A stretch of DNA of 64,000 nt from Pseudoteredinibacter isoporae_A (GTDB lineage: Bacteria; Pseudomonadota; Gammaproteobacteria; Pseudomonadales; Cellvibrionaceae), in NCBI RefSeq assembly GCF_040372805.1, contig NZ_BAABWJ010000003.1, forward strand, positions 124,001 through 188,000, given 5' to 3'. Below, piece after piece: positions 54,269 to 62,140 of this stretch. Position 1 is the stretch's first letter. Every line of letters begins with the position of its first letter. A program made the position numbers and the translations under genes. The notes beneath the pieces are model-generated. The model saw only the letters and a list, made by a program, of their open reading frames with translations. It was not told the origin of the DNA and made no database searches.

Positions 54269-55441
54269 GTGACGGCCAATGTTGAAAACTTCGACCGCTG
54301 GATTCGCAGCAGCTTTATCGATATCAATACCGAGCTGGAAAAGCTGTACCAACAGCAGGAAGACAAAGCGAATGTTGTCGGCCTTGGTGATGCCCTAAAG
54401 CAGCAATTGGAAAATGAAGGCCGAGCACTGATTGCTGAATTGCTCGCCGAAGGCAATACCGACGAAGGCTTCGATGCCGGTTTCGACTTATTAGGTAATG
54501 TGGGCTTCTACATGGCCGCCTGTCGACGCCATGAAATCACCGAACCCTCCCGCGAAGAGAGCTCCCCATTGAAGGAAGCCTCCGCTCTGGCCTTGCAACT
54601 GGGCGCCTCTCTCGGTGTTACACCACGTTTTGCTACGGCCCATCTCACCACTCATAACCGAGCCATCAATGGTGTGGCCAAAAGCTTTACATCCCTGGAA
54701 GACGAATTCATTTTTAACGAATACAACACTCGCGCCGTATTGGCTTATAAACGTGCGGCTGATGCCCTGTTCCGTACCGTTCCACTGGGGATGTCGAATG
54801 TTTCTGTGCCTGATTTACTGGACGCCGCCTACGACGCTCTGGAAGATGTCATTCGGCTCAACGATATACTGTTCGAAAAACTGGACGTTAACGCGTTTTT
54901 CTATCTGGTTCGCCCCTATTACAAGCCCTATCGCGTGGGTCGTGAAATATACCGCGGTGCCAATGCAGGCGATTTCGCCGGAATCAATATTATCGACTTA
55001 ATGCTGGGACTGTGCCGAGCAGACGATTCCTATTACTCGCAATTGCTCGTCGATAAAATGCTTTATATGATGCCCGAAGACCAGCGTTGTTTGATGGACT
55101 GTATGCGTCGCCCCAGCCTGATGGACCAACTGTTGCAATGCCCTGAACGTGAGCAAGGCAGCGAATGGTTCCAAATGGTAGCCAAAAAGTTCTTGAAAGT
55201 ATGCGATGCCCACGGGCGAACCGCTGCTCAGCACCACAACAACCTGGTTGAAAAATTCATTACCAAACCGTCACAGGGAATGGATGAGGTCTATGCGAAT
55301 AAACTCACCGCCAGTGGACCACCACTACCCGTGTTGTTGCGCTCACTGGCAAAGTTGAGAGACTTGCGTCTGGCGGCGGAGCGTGATGATATTCCGAGTC
55401 GCTACCGCGATGTCGAGACCATTAGAAACAGCTTGAGGTAA
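54269..55441 (+). CDS. PrnB-like protein (DUF1864, indoleamine/tryptophan dioxygenase superfamily)
   Basis: A 390-residue, all-helical protein I recognise as a DUF1864/PrnB-type member. PrnB is the haem enzyme that rearranges chlorinated tryptophan in pyrrolnitrin synthesis, and its superfamily includes IDO and TDO. Family segments seen here are TSLEDEFIFNEYNTR, LYRTVPLGMSN-like ALFRTVPLGMSN and GRTAAQHHNN. H322 or H323 in the last is in the region where PrnB has its proximal haem ligand near residue 313. The start is GTG with AAGGAG seven bases before it. The kynureninase-like gene follows after 2 bases. No other pyrrolnitrin gene (prnA, prnC, prnD) is here, so the substrate is likely tryptophan or a related indole; that is inference. 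Confidence 0.72.
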   Translation: MTANVENFDRWIRSSFIDINTELEKLYQQQEDKANVVGLGDALKQQLENEGRALIAELLAEGNTDEGFDAGFDLLGNVGFYMAACRRHEITEPSREESSPLKEASALALQLGASLGVTPRFATAHLTTHNRAINGVAKSFTSLEDEFIFNEYNTRAVLAYKRAADALFRTVPLGMSNVSVPDLLDAAYDALEDVIRLNDILFEKLDVNAFFYLVRPYYKPYRVGREIYRGANAGDFAGINIIDLMLGLCRADDSYYSQLLVDKMLYMMPEDQRCLMDCMRRPSLMDQLLQCPEREQGSEWFQMVAKKFLKVCDAHGRTAAQHHNNLVEKFITKPSQGMDEVYANKLTASGPPLPVLLRSLAKLRDLRLAAERDDIPSRYRDVETIRNSLR

Positions 55442-55443
55442 CT

Positions 55444-56538
55444 ATGGGTCGAGAAGACTTTCTACTGCCCACACAACGTTATTTGCTGAGCCACTCGGTA
55501 GGCTTGGCATTGCGCAGCAGCCAACAACACTGGCAAGAAGCATTCTTTCAACATTGGCAGGAAAATCCTGAGCAGGCCTGGCCAAATTGGCTGGAGTCCA
55601 TTGATGGATTCCGCACGGCCCTGGGTCAATTGCTCAACGGCGATGCCGAAGATTTTTGCCCCCAGAGTAATTTATCCAGCGGTTTTAGCAAAATTCTTCA
55701 AGCGGTTCCTCCACCGCCGACCCGCAATATCATTTTACTGAGCGAAGAAGATTTTCCCAGCATGAGTTTTGTGGCCCAGCAAGCCACGGCGTTTGGTTGG
55801 CAGCTGCGTTTTCTGCCGGACACCATGGACTTGCAGGATCTGGAGCAGTGGAAAAAACAACTGAGCGACGATGTTGGGCTGGTACTGCTCACTCACGTCT
55901 ATTCAAATTCCAGCTTGCGCCTTCCAATAACCGAGTTACTGGCATGCTGTCGTCAAAACGATATTTTGTCCGTGGTCGATATTGCCCAATCCATCGGGGT
56001 AGTGCCTATCGACTTGCAAGACTGGCAGGCAGACTTTGTTTTAGGCTCCTGTGTAAAGTGGCTGTGTGGAGGCCCCGGCGCAGGCTTTATGTGGGTCAAA
56101 CCTGAAAAGCTCAGCCTCTGCCAACCCAAAGACGTCGGCTGGTTTTCACATCAGAACCCTTTTGAGTTTGACGTGCATAACTTCCGCTATCATGACAGCG
56201 CTCTGCGCTTTTGGGGTGGAACGCCATCGGTGCAGCCCTATGCATTAGCAAAACACAGTGTGGAATACTTCCAACGCTTCGGGGTGGAAAATTGTTGGAA
56301 GCACAATCAAATGCTGACCGAACAATTGCGCAATGCCGCCGGAAACGCGTGCATCACACCACGGCAGCGCGGTGGAACGGTTGTATTAAAATTCCAAGAA
56401 CAGGAACAATTCGTGAAGGCATTGAGCGAGGCGGGCATTCAATTTGATCAACGCCCGAGTGGCGTTCGGGTATCACCTCACATCTACAATGAGCAGAGTG
56501 ATGTCGACGCACTGATCGCCTGCTATCCCGATCACTAG
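55444..56538 (+). CDS. Kynureninase-like PLP enzyme (aminotransferase class V fold)
   Basis: A 364-residue fold-type I PLP enzyme, somewhat shorter than standard kynureninase (about 400-420). The cofactor Asp is D179 in SVVDIAQSIG, the Schiff-base Lys K205 in GSCVKWLCGGPGAGFMWV, which is the kynureninase pattern (K-x-L-x-GGPG), and GWFSHQNPFEFD follows as in that family. The C-terminal RPSGVRVSPHIYNEQ carries the Arg that binds substrate carboxylate. The start is 2 bases after the PrnB-like gene, so both are one transcript. A cleavage of kynurenine-like products to anthranilate-like ones is inferred from family and context. Confidence 0.82.
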   Translation: MGREDFLLPTQRYLLSHSVGLALRSSQQHWQEAFFQHWQENPEQAWPNWLESIDGFRTALGQLLNGDAEDFCPQSNLSSGFSKILQAVPPPPTRNIILLSEEDFPSMSFVAQQATAFGWQLRFLPDTMDLQDLEQWKKQLSDDVGLVLLTHVYSNSSLRLPITELLACCRQNDILSVVDIAQSIGVVPIDLQDWQADFVLGSCVKWLCGGPGAGFMWVKPEKLSLCQPKDVGWFSHQNPFEFDVHNFRYHDSALRFWGGTPSVQPYALAKHSVEYFQRFGVENCWKHNQMLTEQLRNAAGNACITPRQRGGTVVLKFQEQEQFVKALSEAGIQFDQRPSGVRVSPHIYNEQSDVDALIACYPDH

Positions 56539-56550
56539 TCGACAGATAGC

Positions 56551-56586
56551 AACTTCTATCAAAACCTATAGGCTTTGATAGAAGTT
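56551..56586. repeat. Hairpin at the convergent gene ends
   Basis: AACTTCTATCAAA pairs perfectly with TTTGATAGAAGTT around a ten-base loop that itself contains CCTATAGG. It overlaps the last seven codons of the minus-strand methyltransferase gene and lies 12 bases after the kynureninase-like stop. There is no T-run in either direction, so it is an imperfect terminator candidate. Confidence 0.5.
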
Positions 56587-57249
56587 AACGGTTTTAAATT
56601 CTTCGAACTCACCTAGATCAGGAAAAGTGACTGAACGCCTGACAGCAATCGCTTCATAACCCGGCTCATTGAAATTCCTCACCCTCGAATCAGCAATCAG
56701 GGTTTTCTTGAAGCATTGACGAAACTTTTCCAGCAAGGGTTTGTTTTCCCAATCGTAGAGCACATCGGCTGCCATCACCATGTCCACCGACTCAGAATTG
56801 GCCAGACTGAAGCAATCACGACAAATCACCAGACGATCATCGTCGGCAAAACCATTGAGGGCCGCATTGGCCTGCACGGACAATAAGGCACCTTCATCCA
56901 GATCACTGGCATATACGGTTTTAGCGCCTGCCATAAGCGCAGCGATTGCAACGATACCTGAGCCCGTTCCAAAATCGACAATCACTTTATCGCGCACCAG
57001 ATCGGTCTGCTCCAGAATCATAGCGGCCATAGCCTGGCCACTGGCCCAGCAAAAGGACCAATAGGCAGGTTCTTCAAAAACGGCCGCAATGGTCTCTTCA
57101 CTTAAGCGTGCATCCATAATGGCCGGATTTACCAGCCACAATGAGACAGTCGGAACATCAGGCAGTTGCGTTGCCAACAACTCAGCGTGAGGCAAGGTTT
57201 GCCGAAAATGTTGCAACAAATCTTTCGGCGCACTTATCGCACTGTGCAT
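56566..57249 (-). CDS. Class I SAM-dependent methyltransferase (ETFB-lysine MTase/PrmA-like)
   Basis: A 227-residue protein. SAM motif I VIVDFGTGSGIVAIAALMAGA near residue 95, VYASDLDEGALLSVQANAALNGF for motif II, and MVMAADVLYDWENKPLLEKF, whose DVLYD is like the motif of METTL20/nicotinamide-type methyltransferases. The N-terminal YWSFCWASGQAMAAMIL is also typical of that group. These enzymes methylate protein lysines or small amines; the acceptor is not evident. It is last in a minus-strand run after the AI-2E-family gene, 26 bases away. Confidence 0.8.
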   Translation of the reverse strand: MHSAISAPKDLLQHFRQTLPHAELLATQLPDVPTVSLWLVNPAIMDARLSEETIAAVFEEPAYWSFCWASGQAMAAMILEQTDLVRDKVIVDFGTGSGIVAIAALMAGAKTVYASDLDEGALLSVQANAALNGFADDDRLVICRDCFSLANSESVDMVMAADVLYDWENKPLLEKFRQCFKKTLIADSRVRNFNEPGYEAIAVRRSVTFPDLGEFEEFKTVNFYQSL

Positions 57250-57275
57250 AACGTTTTCTCGCGAGCTTGTGTGTT

Positions 57276-58376
57276 TCAGGACTGGTTTTCCTCGTCGCTT
57301 TCCAGCGGTTCGAGCAAATCAATGCTGTCCGGTGCATCAACGGCTTCACCCGAACCCAACAGCACACCGATCCAATGCGTATCTTCATTGCTTTCCAATG
57401 CGATCTTGACCGTCATTGTTAAAGGAACGGAGAGCAACATACCCACAGGGCCCAACACCCACCCCCAAAATACCAAGGATAAAAACACAACCAGAGCAGA
57501 AAGGTTCAAACCTTTCCCCATCACTCTCGGCTCAATCCCATTCCCAACAACCGTATTGACCGCCAGGTAACCGGCTCCGGTCAACAATGCGCTCATTGGG
57601 CCAAGCTGAACCAGCGCCAGCAAAACCGCAGGAATTGCCGCCAAAATTGACCCCAGGCTGGGTACGAAATTCAAGAGAAAAGCCAACAGCGACCACATTA
57701 CTGGATAGTCGACACCCAAAATCAGCAACCAGACAAACACCAGCACTGCAGTCAGCAAGCTGATCCACATTTTGATCGCCATATAGTGATTCACCGATTC
57801 GGTAAAACGAGCAATAGCACCAACGCCGAAATTTTTCTTGGCAGCTTTCAGCTTGTCAGAAAACCCAACTTCTTCTGCCATGATAAAAATAACGGTCAAC
57901 AGAATTAAAAACGCTTCCGTCATCATGCTGCCAAAGGAAGCCAGTGTATTGCCGGCAATTCTCAGCGCCGCCCCCGGATCAATATTATCGGTCAGGATTG
58001 TCGTCTCAAGATCAATCCCATAGCCTTTCATACGAGCAACCAAGCCTTGGAACATGCTCGTAAGACGCTCTTGATACACCGGGATGTCCTGGCGAAACTC
58101 TGCCACCGAGCTGCCTACCACCGCACTGATCGCACCACCAATGGCAATGATCAGAATAATAATGGAAAGAATCGCCAAGCCGTTTGGTAGGCCACGCTTT
58201 TTCAGCCATAACAGCAGTGGCGAACAAACCACCGCAATAAAAAGGGACAGTAAAAACGGCACCAGTATCGATTCAGCCGCGCGCATACCCGCAACAACAA
58301 CGACAAAAGCCGCTGCTACGAGAATAAAACGCGAAACACCGGAAAATTCACCCGGAGCTGGGTTTTGTATGTGCAT
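57276..58376 (-). CDS. AI-2E transporter family (PerM/TqsA-like) membrane protein
   Basis: A 366-residue polytopic protein with about eight membrane segments. PLLLWLKKRGLPNGLAIL and the C-terminal VEPRVMGKGLNLSALVVFLSLVFWGW-like segment (here IEPRVMGKGLNLS) are the family signatures. Members include TqsA (autoinducer-2 export) and Na+/H+-linked permeases; the real substrate is often unknown. A long central periplasmic/cytoplasmic helical domain is normal. The start ATG has AAGGA at 9 bases. It lies between a small membrane protein gene and a methyltransferase gene. Confidence 0.88.
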   Translation of the reverse strand: MHIQNPAPGEFSGVSRFILVAAAFVVVVAGMRAAESILVPFLLSLFIAVVCSPLLLWLKKRGLPNGLAILSIIILIIAIGGAISAVVGSSVAEFRQDIPVYQERLTSMFQGLVARMKGYGIDLETTILTDNIDPGAALRIAGNTLASFGSMMTEAFLILLTVIFIMAEEVGFSDKLKAAKKNFGVGAIARFTESVNHYMAIKMWISLLTAVLVFVWLLILGVDYPVMWSLLAFLLNFVPSLGSILAAIPAVLLALVQLGPMSALLTGAGYLAVNTVVGNGIEPRVMGKGLNLSALVVFLSLVFWGWVLGPVGMLLSVPLTMTVKIALESNEDTHWIGVLLGSGEAVDAPDSIDLLEPLESDEENQS

Positions 58377-58400
58377 TAATGGTTTTCCTTGTAAGGAGGA

Positions 58401-58739
58401 TTACGCCTTATTTTCGCGCAGTTCCTGTAACATGTCTTCAATCATCTGAATGCCCGCCTCTGACAATAAATGTCCACTGCGGGTTTGCCCCAGATAAAAC
58501 GATTCTTCCAGCTCAACACAGCGCAATCGAATTGCTTCCAGTTCCGGGTTGTGTCGTATCGGCACCGAAGTGAATACCGACCAATCATTCTCCGTCGCCT
58601 GGCCGGTTGCTACCAGCGTCAGGAAACGTTCAACCGACACGGCATCAAGTCGATAGTGAGGAGTTTTAACCAAACTCAACACCACAATAACCACCGCTAG
58701 GACAACACTGGTCAGAAGCACTAAGAGCAAAAATTCCAC
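58401..58739 (-). CDS. Small hypothetical membrane protein
   Basis: About 112 residues, no family recognised. A single membrane segment at the N-terminus (EFLLLVLLTSVVLAVVIVVLS) is followed by a soluble acidic domain with HNPELEAIRLRCVELEESFYLG and a helical tail. I chose the GTG at 58739, with GGGGG four bases before it; another GTG at 58784 is in frame. It starts 62 bases before the TauE/SafE gene ends and lies 24 bases upstream of the AI-2E-family gene, suggesting co-transcription with it. Confidence 0.55.
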   Translation of the reverse strand: MEFLLLVLLTSVVLAVVIVVLSLVKTPHYRLDAVSVERFLTLVATGQATENDWSVFTSVPIRHNPELEAIRLRCVELEESFYLGQTRSGHLLSEAGIQMIEDMLQELRENKA

Positions 58740-58804
58740 ATTTCCCCCGCGTACTGGTATGGCCTCTATTAGACGCTTATACACCGAGCCATGGCCAACA
58801 ATCG

Positions 58805-59569
58805 CTAGTTACTTAAGATCATTCTGAAAGCCAGCAACACCGTAATAGCAATCATGACGGGTTTAATCAACGCAGCTCCTTTGCTTATGACCAGATTTGA
58901 TCCCAGACGAGCACCTATAAATTGAGCCACCGCCATGACAATCGCCAGCCCCCAGAGCATCTGGCCCGCAAAAATAAATACTATCATAGAGGTCATATTG
59001 ACAGTGAGCACCAAGGGTTTGGTGTGCGCCGTTGCTTTGCGCAGGTTATAGCCTCTTAAACTGGCAAAGGCCACCGCAAAGAAGGATCCGATGCCCGGCC
59101 CAAACACCCCACCGTAAAAACTGATGCCATTAATGAAGAAGCCGTTAAACAGCGGTTTGTTCACTTTGGCCGGCCGGTCCTCATCACTGAGCGAAGGTGA
59201 CAACAGCATATACGCTGCCAATAGCAGCAAGAGATAAGGGATCACGTTTGACAGCCGTTGGCTGGGAATGAGCTGTACCAAAACCGAGCCCAATATGGCG
59301 GCCACAAACGCACAGAGAAGGCCGCTGAGCAGCCCCTCCCGTTCAATTTGCCCTTTTCGAAAAAAGTTGATGGTGGAGGATAACGTTCCAAAAACGCTTT
59401 GAAATTTATTGGTCGCCAGGGCATTCAGTGGCGGCACTCCCAGCGACAACAACACAGGCAATACAATCATGCCACCACCACCGGCGATGGCGCTCAAAAA
59501 ACCCGCAACAAAAGCGACCACAGCTAAACACAGGCTCACCCACAACGGAAAATCCAGCCCCCAATCCAC
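58805..59569 (-). CDS. TauE/SafE (COG0730) family permease
   Basis: A 254-residue protein with about eight membrane segments. The two-fold repeat is marked by AGFLSAIAGGGGMIVLPVLLSLGVPPLNALATNKFQS-type signature (LALGVPP..AxATNK) and by ISFYGGVFGPGIGSFF in the second half. The family exports sulfite, sulfoacetate or other organosulfur anions or related organic acids; the substrate here is unknown. It is the first gene of a minus-strand run and has its promoter in the 250-base gap shared with the HDOD gene. Confidence 0.9.
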   Translation of the reverse strand: MDWGLDFPLWVSLCLAVVAFVAGFLSAIAGGGGMIVLPVLLSLGVPPLNALATNKFQSVFGTLSSTINFFRKGQIEREGLLSGLLCAFVAAILGSVLVQLIPSQRLSNVIPYLLLLLAAYMLLSPSLSDEDRPAKVNKPLFNGFFINGISFYGGVFGPGIGSFFAVAFASLRGYNLRKATAHTKPLVLTVNMTSMIVFIFAGQMLWGLAIVMAVAQFIGARLGSNLVISKGAALIKPVMIAITVLLAFRMILSN

Positions 59570-59825
59570 ATTAACCTCATTCTCAAACAGGTCCAGAAAA
59601 GCCGCCTTGCGTCTTAAATGCGGCGCTTATTTCATCTTTCGTTGCCTAATCATTTGCCAGGCTCTGCCGATAATAGAGACATCGCCTTCTAATTTCAGCC
59701 CCCCCAAAAGGATAGAGGGCTAGCTCTACCCCCAATTGGAAAAAAGGAAATAAGAACGCTCCAGGCACCGATACCTACGCCAAAAGGCCAATCGGCGCTT
59801 ATCCACCGTGTTAAGAGGTTTTACT

Positions 59826-60641
59826 ATGGAACTAAGTCAACTGATTAATAATGCAACCGACCTCCCTAAAATTCCGGAAGTCGTACAAAAATTGTTGGAT
59901 AGCTTCAACAGCTCTGAGTCCGATGCGGACTCCATCGCTGAGCAATTAAGCCAGGATCAATCGCTCACTGCGAAAGTCTTGCGCATGGCAAACTCATCCC
60001 ATTTTGGCGGCGCCCGCAAGATTGGCAGCGTAAACGATGCGGTGGTTTTTCTGGGTTTGAACAGCCTGCGAACCCTGGTTCTCGCCTCAGGCATCGCCTC
60101 ATCATTTAAAGCACCCGAACACATCGACATCAAACAGTTCTGGCGTGACAGTTTCGCTATGGCGGGCGCCTGTCGCTGGGCGTGCCAATTCAGCCAACGC
60201 GAATTAGACAGAGAGCTGGCGTTTACCTGCGGCATGATGCACAACGTGGGCACGATTCTGATCAGTATTCTATGTCCCGATGAGGCCCTCGAAATTCATC
60301 AACTGGTGAATCAGGGCGCGAATCGTGAAGATCTGGAGCACAGTCGCCTGGGCTTCACCAGCGTCGAGGCCGGCGCCGAACTAGCCGAACGCTGGCGCTT
60401 TCCACCCGTCATGGGTGAGGCTCTGCGCCATCAGTACAAACCGGAGTCGGGCGACTCTGAATACGCCGCCATACTTCATATTGCCCATTACGTAGTCGCC
60501 ATCCATGCCGCAGAAGACAAAGAAAGCATGATGGCGAACTTCCCGAGTTCCATTGCAGAAAGCATCGATATTGATTTGGTGGCTATGCTTGGTGATGTCG
60601 ACAATGCCTGCGGTGAAGGTTTCGATGATTTGTTCGCATAA
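59826..60641 (+). CDS. HDOD-domain signalling protein
   Basis: About 271 residues, a single HDOD domain: PKIPEVVQKLLDSFNSSESDADSIAEQLSQD, AKVLRMANSSHFGGARKIGSVNDAVVFLGLNSLRTLVL and AGAELAERWRFPPVMGEALRHQY. HDOD proteins lack the HD metal-binding residues of true phosphodiesterases and act in signal pathways such as motility, biofilm or competence control. I use the ATG at 59826, preceded by AGAGG; a GTG at 59808 is upstream. No partner domain, and a terminator follows, so it stands alone. Confidence 0.92.
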   Translation: MELSQLINNATDLPKIPEVVQKLLDSFNSSESDADSIAEQLSQDQSLTAKVLRMANSSHFGGARKIGSVNDAVVFLGLNSLRTLVLASGIASSFKAPEHIDIKQFWRDSFAMAGACRWACQFSQRELDRELAFTCGMMHNVGTILISILCPDEALEIHQLVNQGANREDLEHSRLGFTSVEAGAELAERWRFPPVMGEALRHQYKPESGDSEYAAILHIAHYVVAIHAAEDKESMMANFPSSIAESIDIDLVAMLGDVDNACGEGFDDLFA

Positions 60642-60656
60642 GTGATCGTCAGTCTT

Positions 60657-60680
60657 GCCCCCGTAAGGGGGCTTCTTTTT
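60657..60680 (+). terminator. Intrinsic terminator after the HDOD gene
   Basis: GCCCCC and GGGGGC close a GTAA tetraloop and are followed by TTCTTTTT, 15 bases after the stop codon. Confidence 0.9.
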
Positions 60681-60716
60681 CAGCGAAACCGCGCCAGATA
60701 ACTTACAAGTCGAACA

Positions 60717-62090
60717 TTATGCCTCGAAAATTTTACCCGGGTTTAAAATTCCCTTCGGATCAAAACTTCGTTTAATCAGTTTCATCAACTCAATTTCGTC
60801 CTGACTGCGGCTGATATTCAAATACGGTCGTTTCTCCAAACCGATACCATGTTCAGCGGAAATCACCCCCTTACGTGAACGCAAGGGCTCATACACAATC
60901 TCATTGACCTGTTCACGTACCTGCTCAAACTCGCCCGCCGCACGGATAACAAAATGCAGATTCCCGTCCCCTAAATGCCCAAAAACAATGCAACACTGAT
61001 CCTCCGGCCAAGCGGCTTTCACCCCGGCTTCCACTTCCGCCACGTAGGATTCCATTTCGGCTAAGGGCACACTGACATCAAACACAAAATAGGGGAACAG
61101 GCTCATTAGCGCTTCGACATCGTCGCGTATTGCCCACAGAGCCTCAGCCTCACGGCGTGATTTCGTCAGCACAGCATCTTCTATCAAACCCTGTTCAAAC
61201 AAGGCTTCAAGAGCCGCCGCAAAACGCTGATTATCCGCCTCTTGATTGGCTCCAAGGGACTCGATCAGCACGTAGAAAGGATAGGAATCGCGAATCGGAT
61301 AACGATGGCGCTTGCCTCCCTGACAAATCGCTTCGTAATAGCTTTGCCACATCACCTCAAAGGCACTCATCGCACCACCGAGATGTTGATCCGCCTGCCC
61401 CAGCAGTCGGACAAGACGATCAAAGCTACTGACGGCAACCAAGGCGGTATTCTCACTTAATGGCGCTGGCTGCAGGCGCATAACCGCTCGGGTGATAATT
61501 CCCAGAGTGCCTTCGGAACCCACAAATAAATGTTTGAGATCGTAACCGCTGTTGTTTTTGATCACCGAATTCATCGCACTGATAATACGGCCATCCGACA
61601 GCACAACTTCCAAGCCAAGTACCATATCGCGAGTCATGCCATAACGGATTACCCGATTGCCACCGGCGTTGGTGGCCAGATTTCCTCCGAGTGTTGCACT
61701 GCCTCGAGCGCCCAGATCGAGAGGAAAAAACAAAGCCTTCGCAGCAGCGGCGTCTTGCAGAGCTTGCAAAGGAACCCCCGCTTGAACCGTAGCGGTCCGG
61801 CCAAGCACATCAATACTTTCGATGCGGTTCATGCGCTCAAGCGACAGGAGTATATCCTCTCCCTCGCACACGGTTCCGCCGACCAAACCGCTGCCACCAC
61901 CGCGTGTCACCACGGTCTGCCCTAACTCGTGACAAACCGTCATCGCCGCGGCGAGTTCCTCGGTGCTGCCGGGCCTGATAATGGCCTTGGGAATGAGATA
62001 GATGCAGGCAGGGTGGGCCCTGAGCGCCTCACCGACGATCAGGGACTGAGAATCCAGACATTGCTGTAGACGTTCAATAATGCCCATCAA
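60717..62090 (-). CDS. FAD-linked 2-hydroxyacid dehydrogenase (GlcD/D-lactate dehydrogenase-like)
   Basis: A 457-residue VAO-type flavoprotein. VVTRGGGSGLVGGTV is the FAD pyrophosphate loop, GSATLGGNLATNAGGNRVIRYG the second FAD region, and HGIGLEKRPYL near residue 420 the FAD-oxidase_C motif. GHLGDGNLHFVI contains the substrate/metal-binding H-x-x-D-x-N-x-H pattern. Members oxidise D-lactate, glycolate or D-2-hydroxyglutarate, passing electrons to a quinone or ETF. It shares orientation with the ThDP enzyme upstream (50-base gap), so a joint role on a 2-hydroxy/2-oxo acid is plausible. Substrate not determined. Confidence 0.86.
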   Translation of the reverse strand: MMGIIERLQQCLDSQSLIVGEALRAHPACIYLIPKAIIRPGSTEELAAAMTVCHELGQTVVTRGGGSGLVGGTVCEGEDILLSLERMNRIESIDVLGRTATVQAGVPLQALQDAAAAKALFFPLDLGARGSATLGGNLATNAGGNRVIRYGMTRDMVLGLEVVLSDGRIISAMNSVIKNNSGYDLKHLFVGSEGTLGIITRAVMRLQPAPLSENTALVAVSSFDRLVRLLGQADQHLGGAMSAFEVMWQSYYEAICQGGKRHRYPIRDSYPFYVLIESLGANQEADNQRFAAALEALFEQGLIEDAVLTKSRREAEALWAIRDDVEALMSLFPYFVFDVSVPLAEMESYVAEVEAGVKAAWPEDQCCIVFGHLGDGNLHFVIRAAGEFEQVREQVNEIVYEPLRSRKGVISAEHGIGLEKRPYLNISRSQDEIELMKLIKRSFDPKGILNPGKIFEA

Positions 62091-62140
62091 CGCGCTCCCG
62101 CTGCTGTATCAGAACGCCAAGCTTAACCCACTCATGGATT

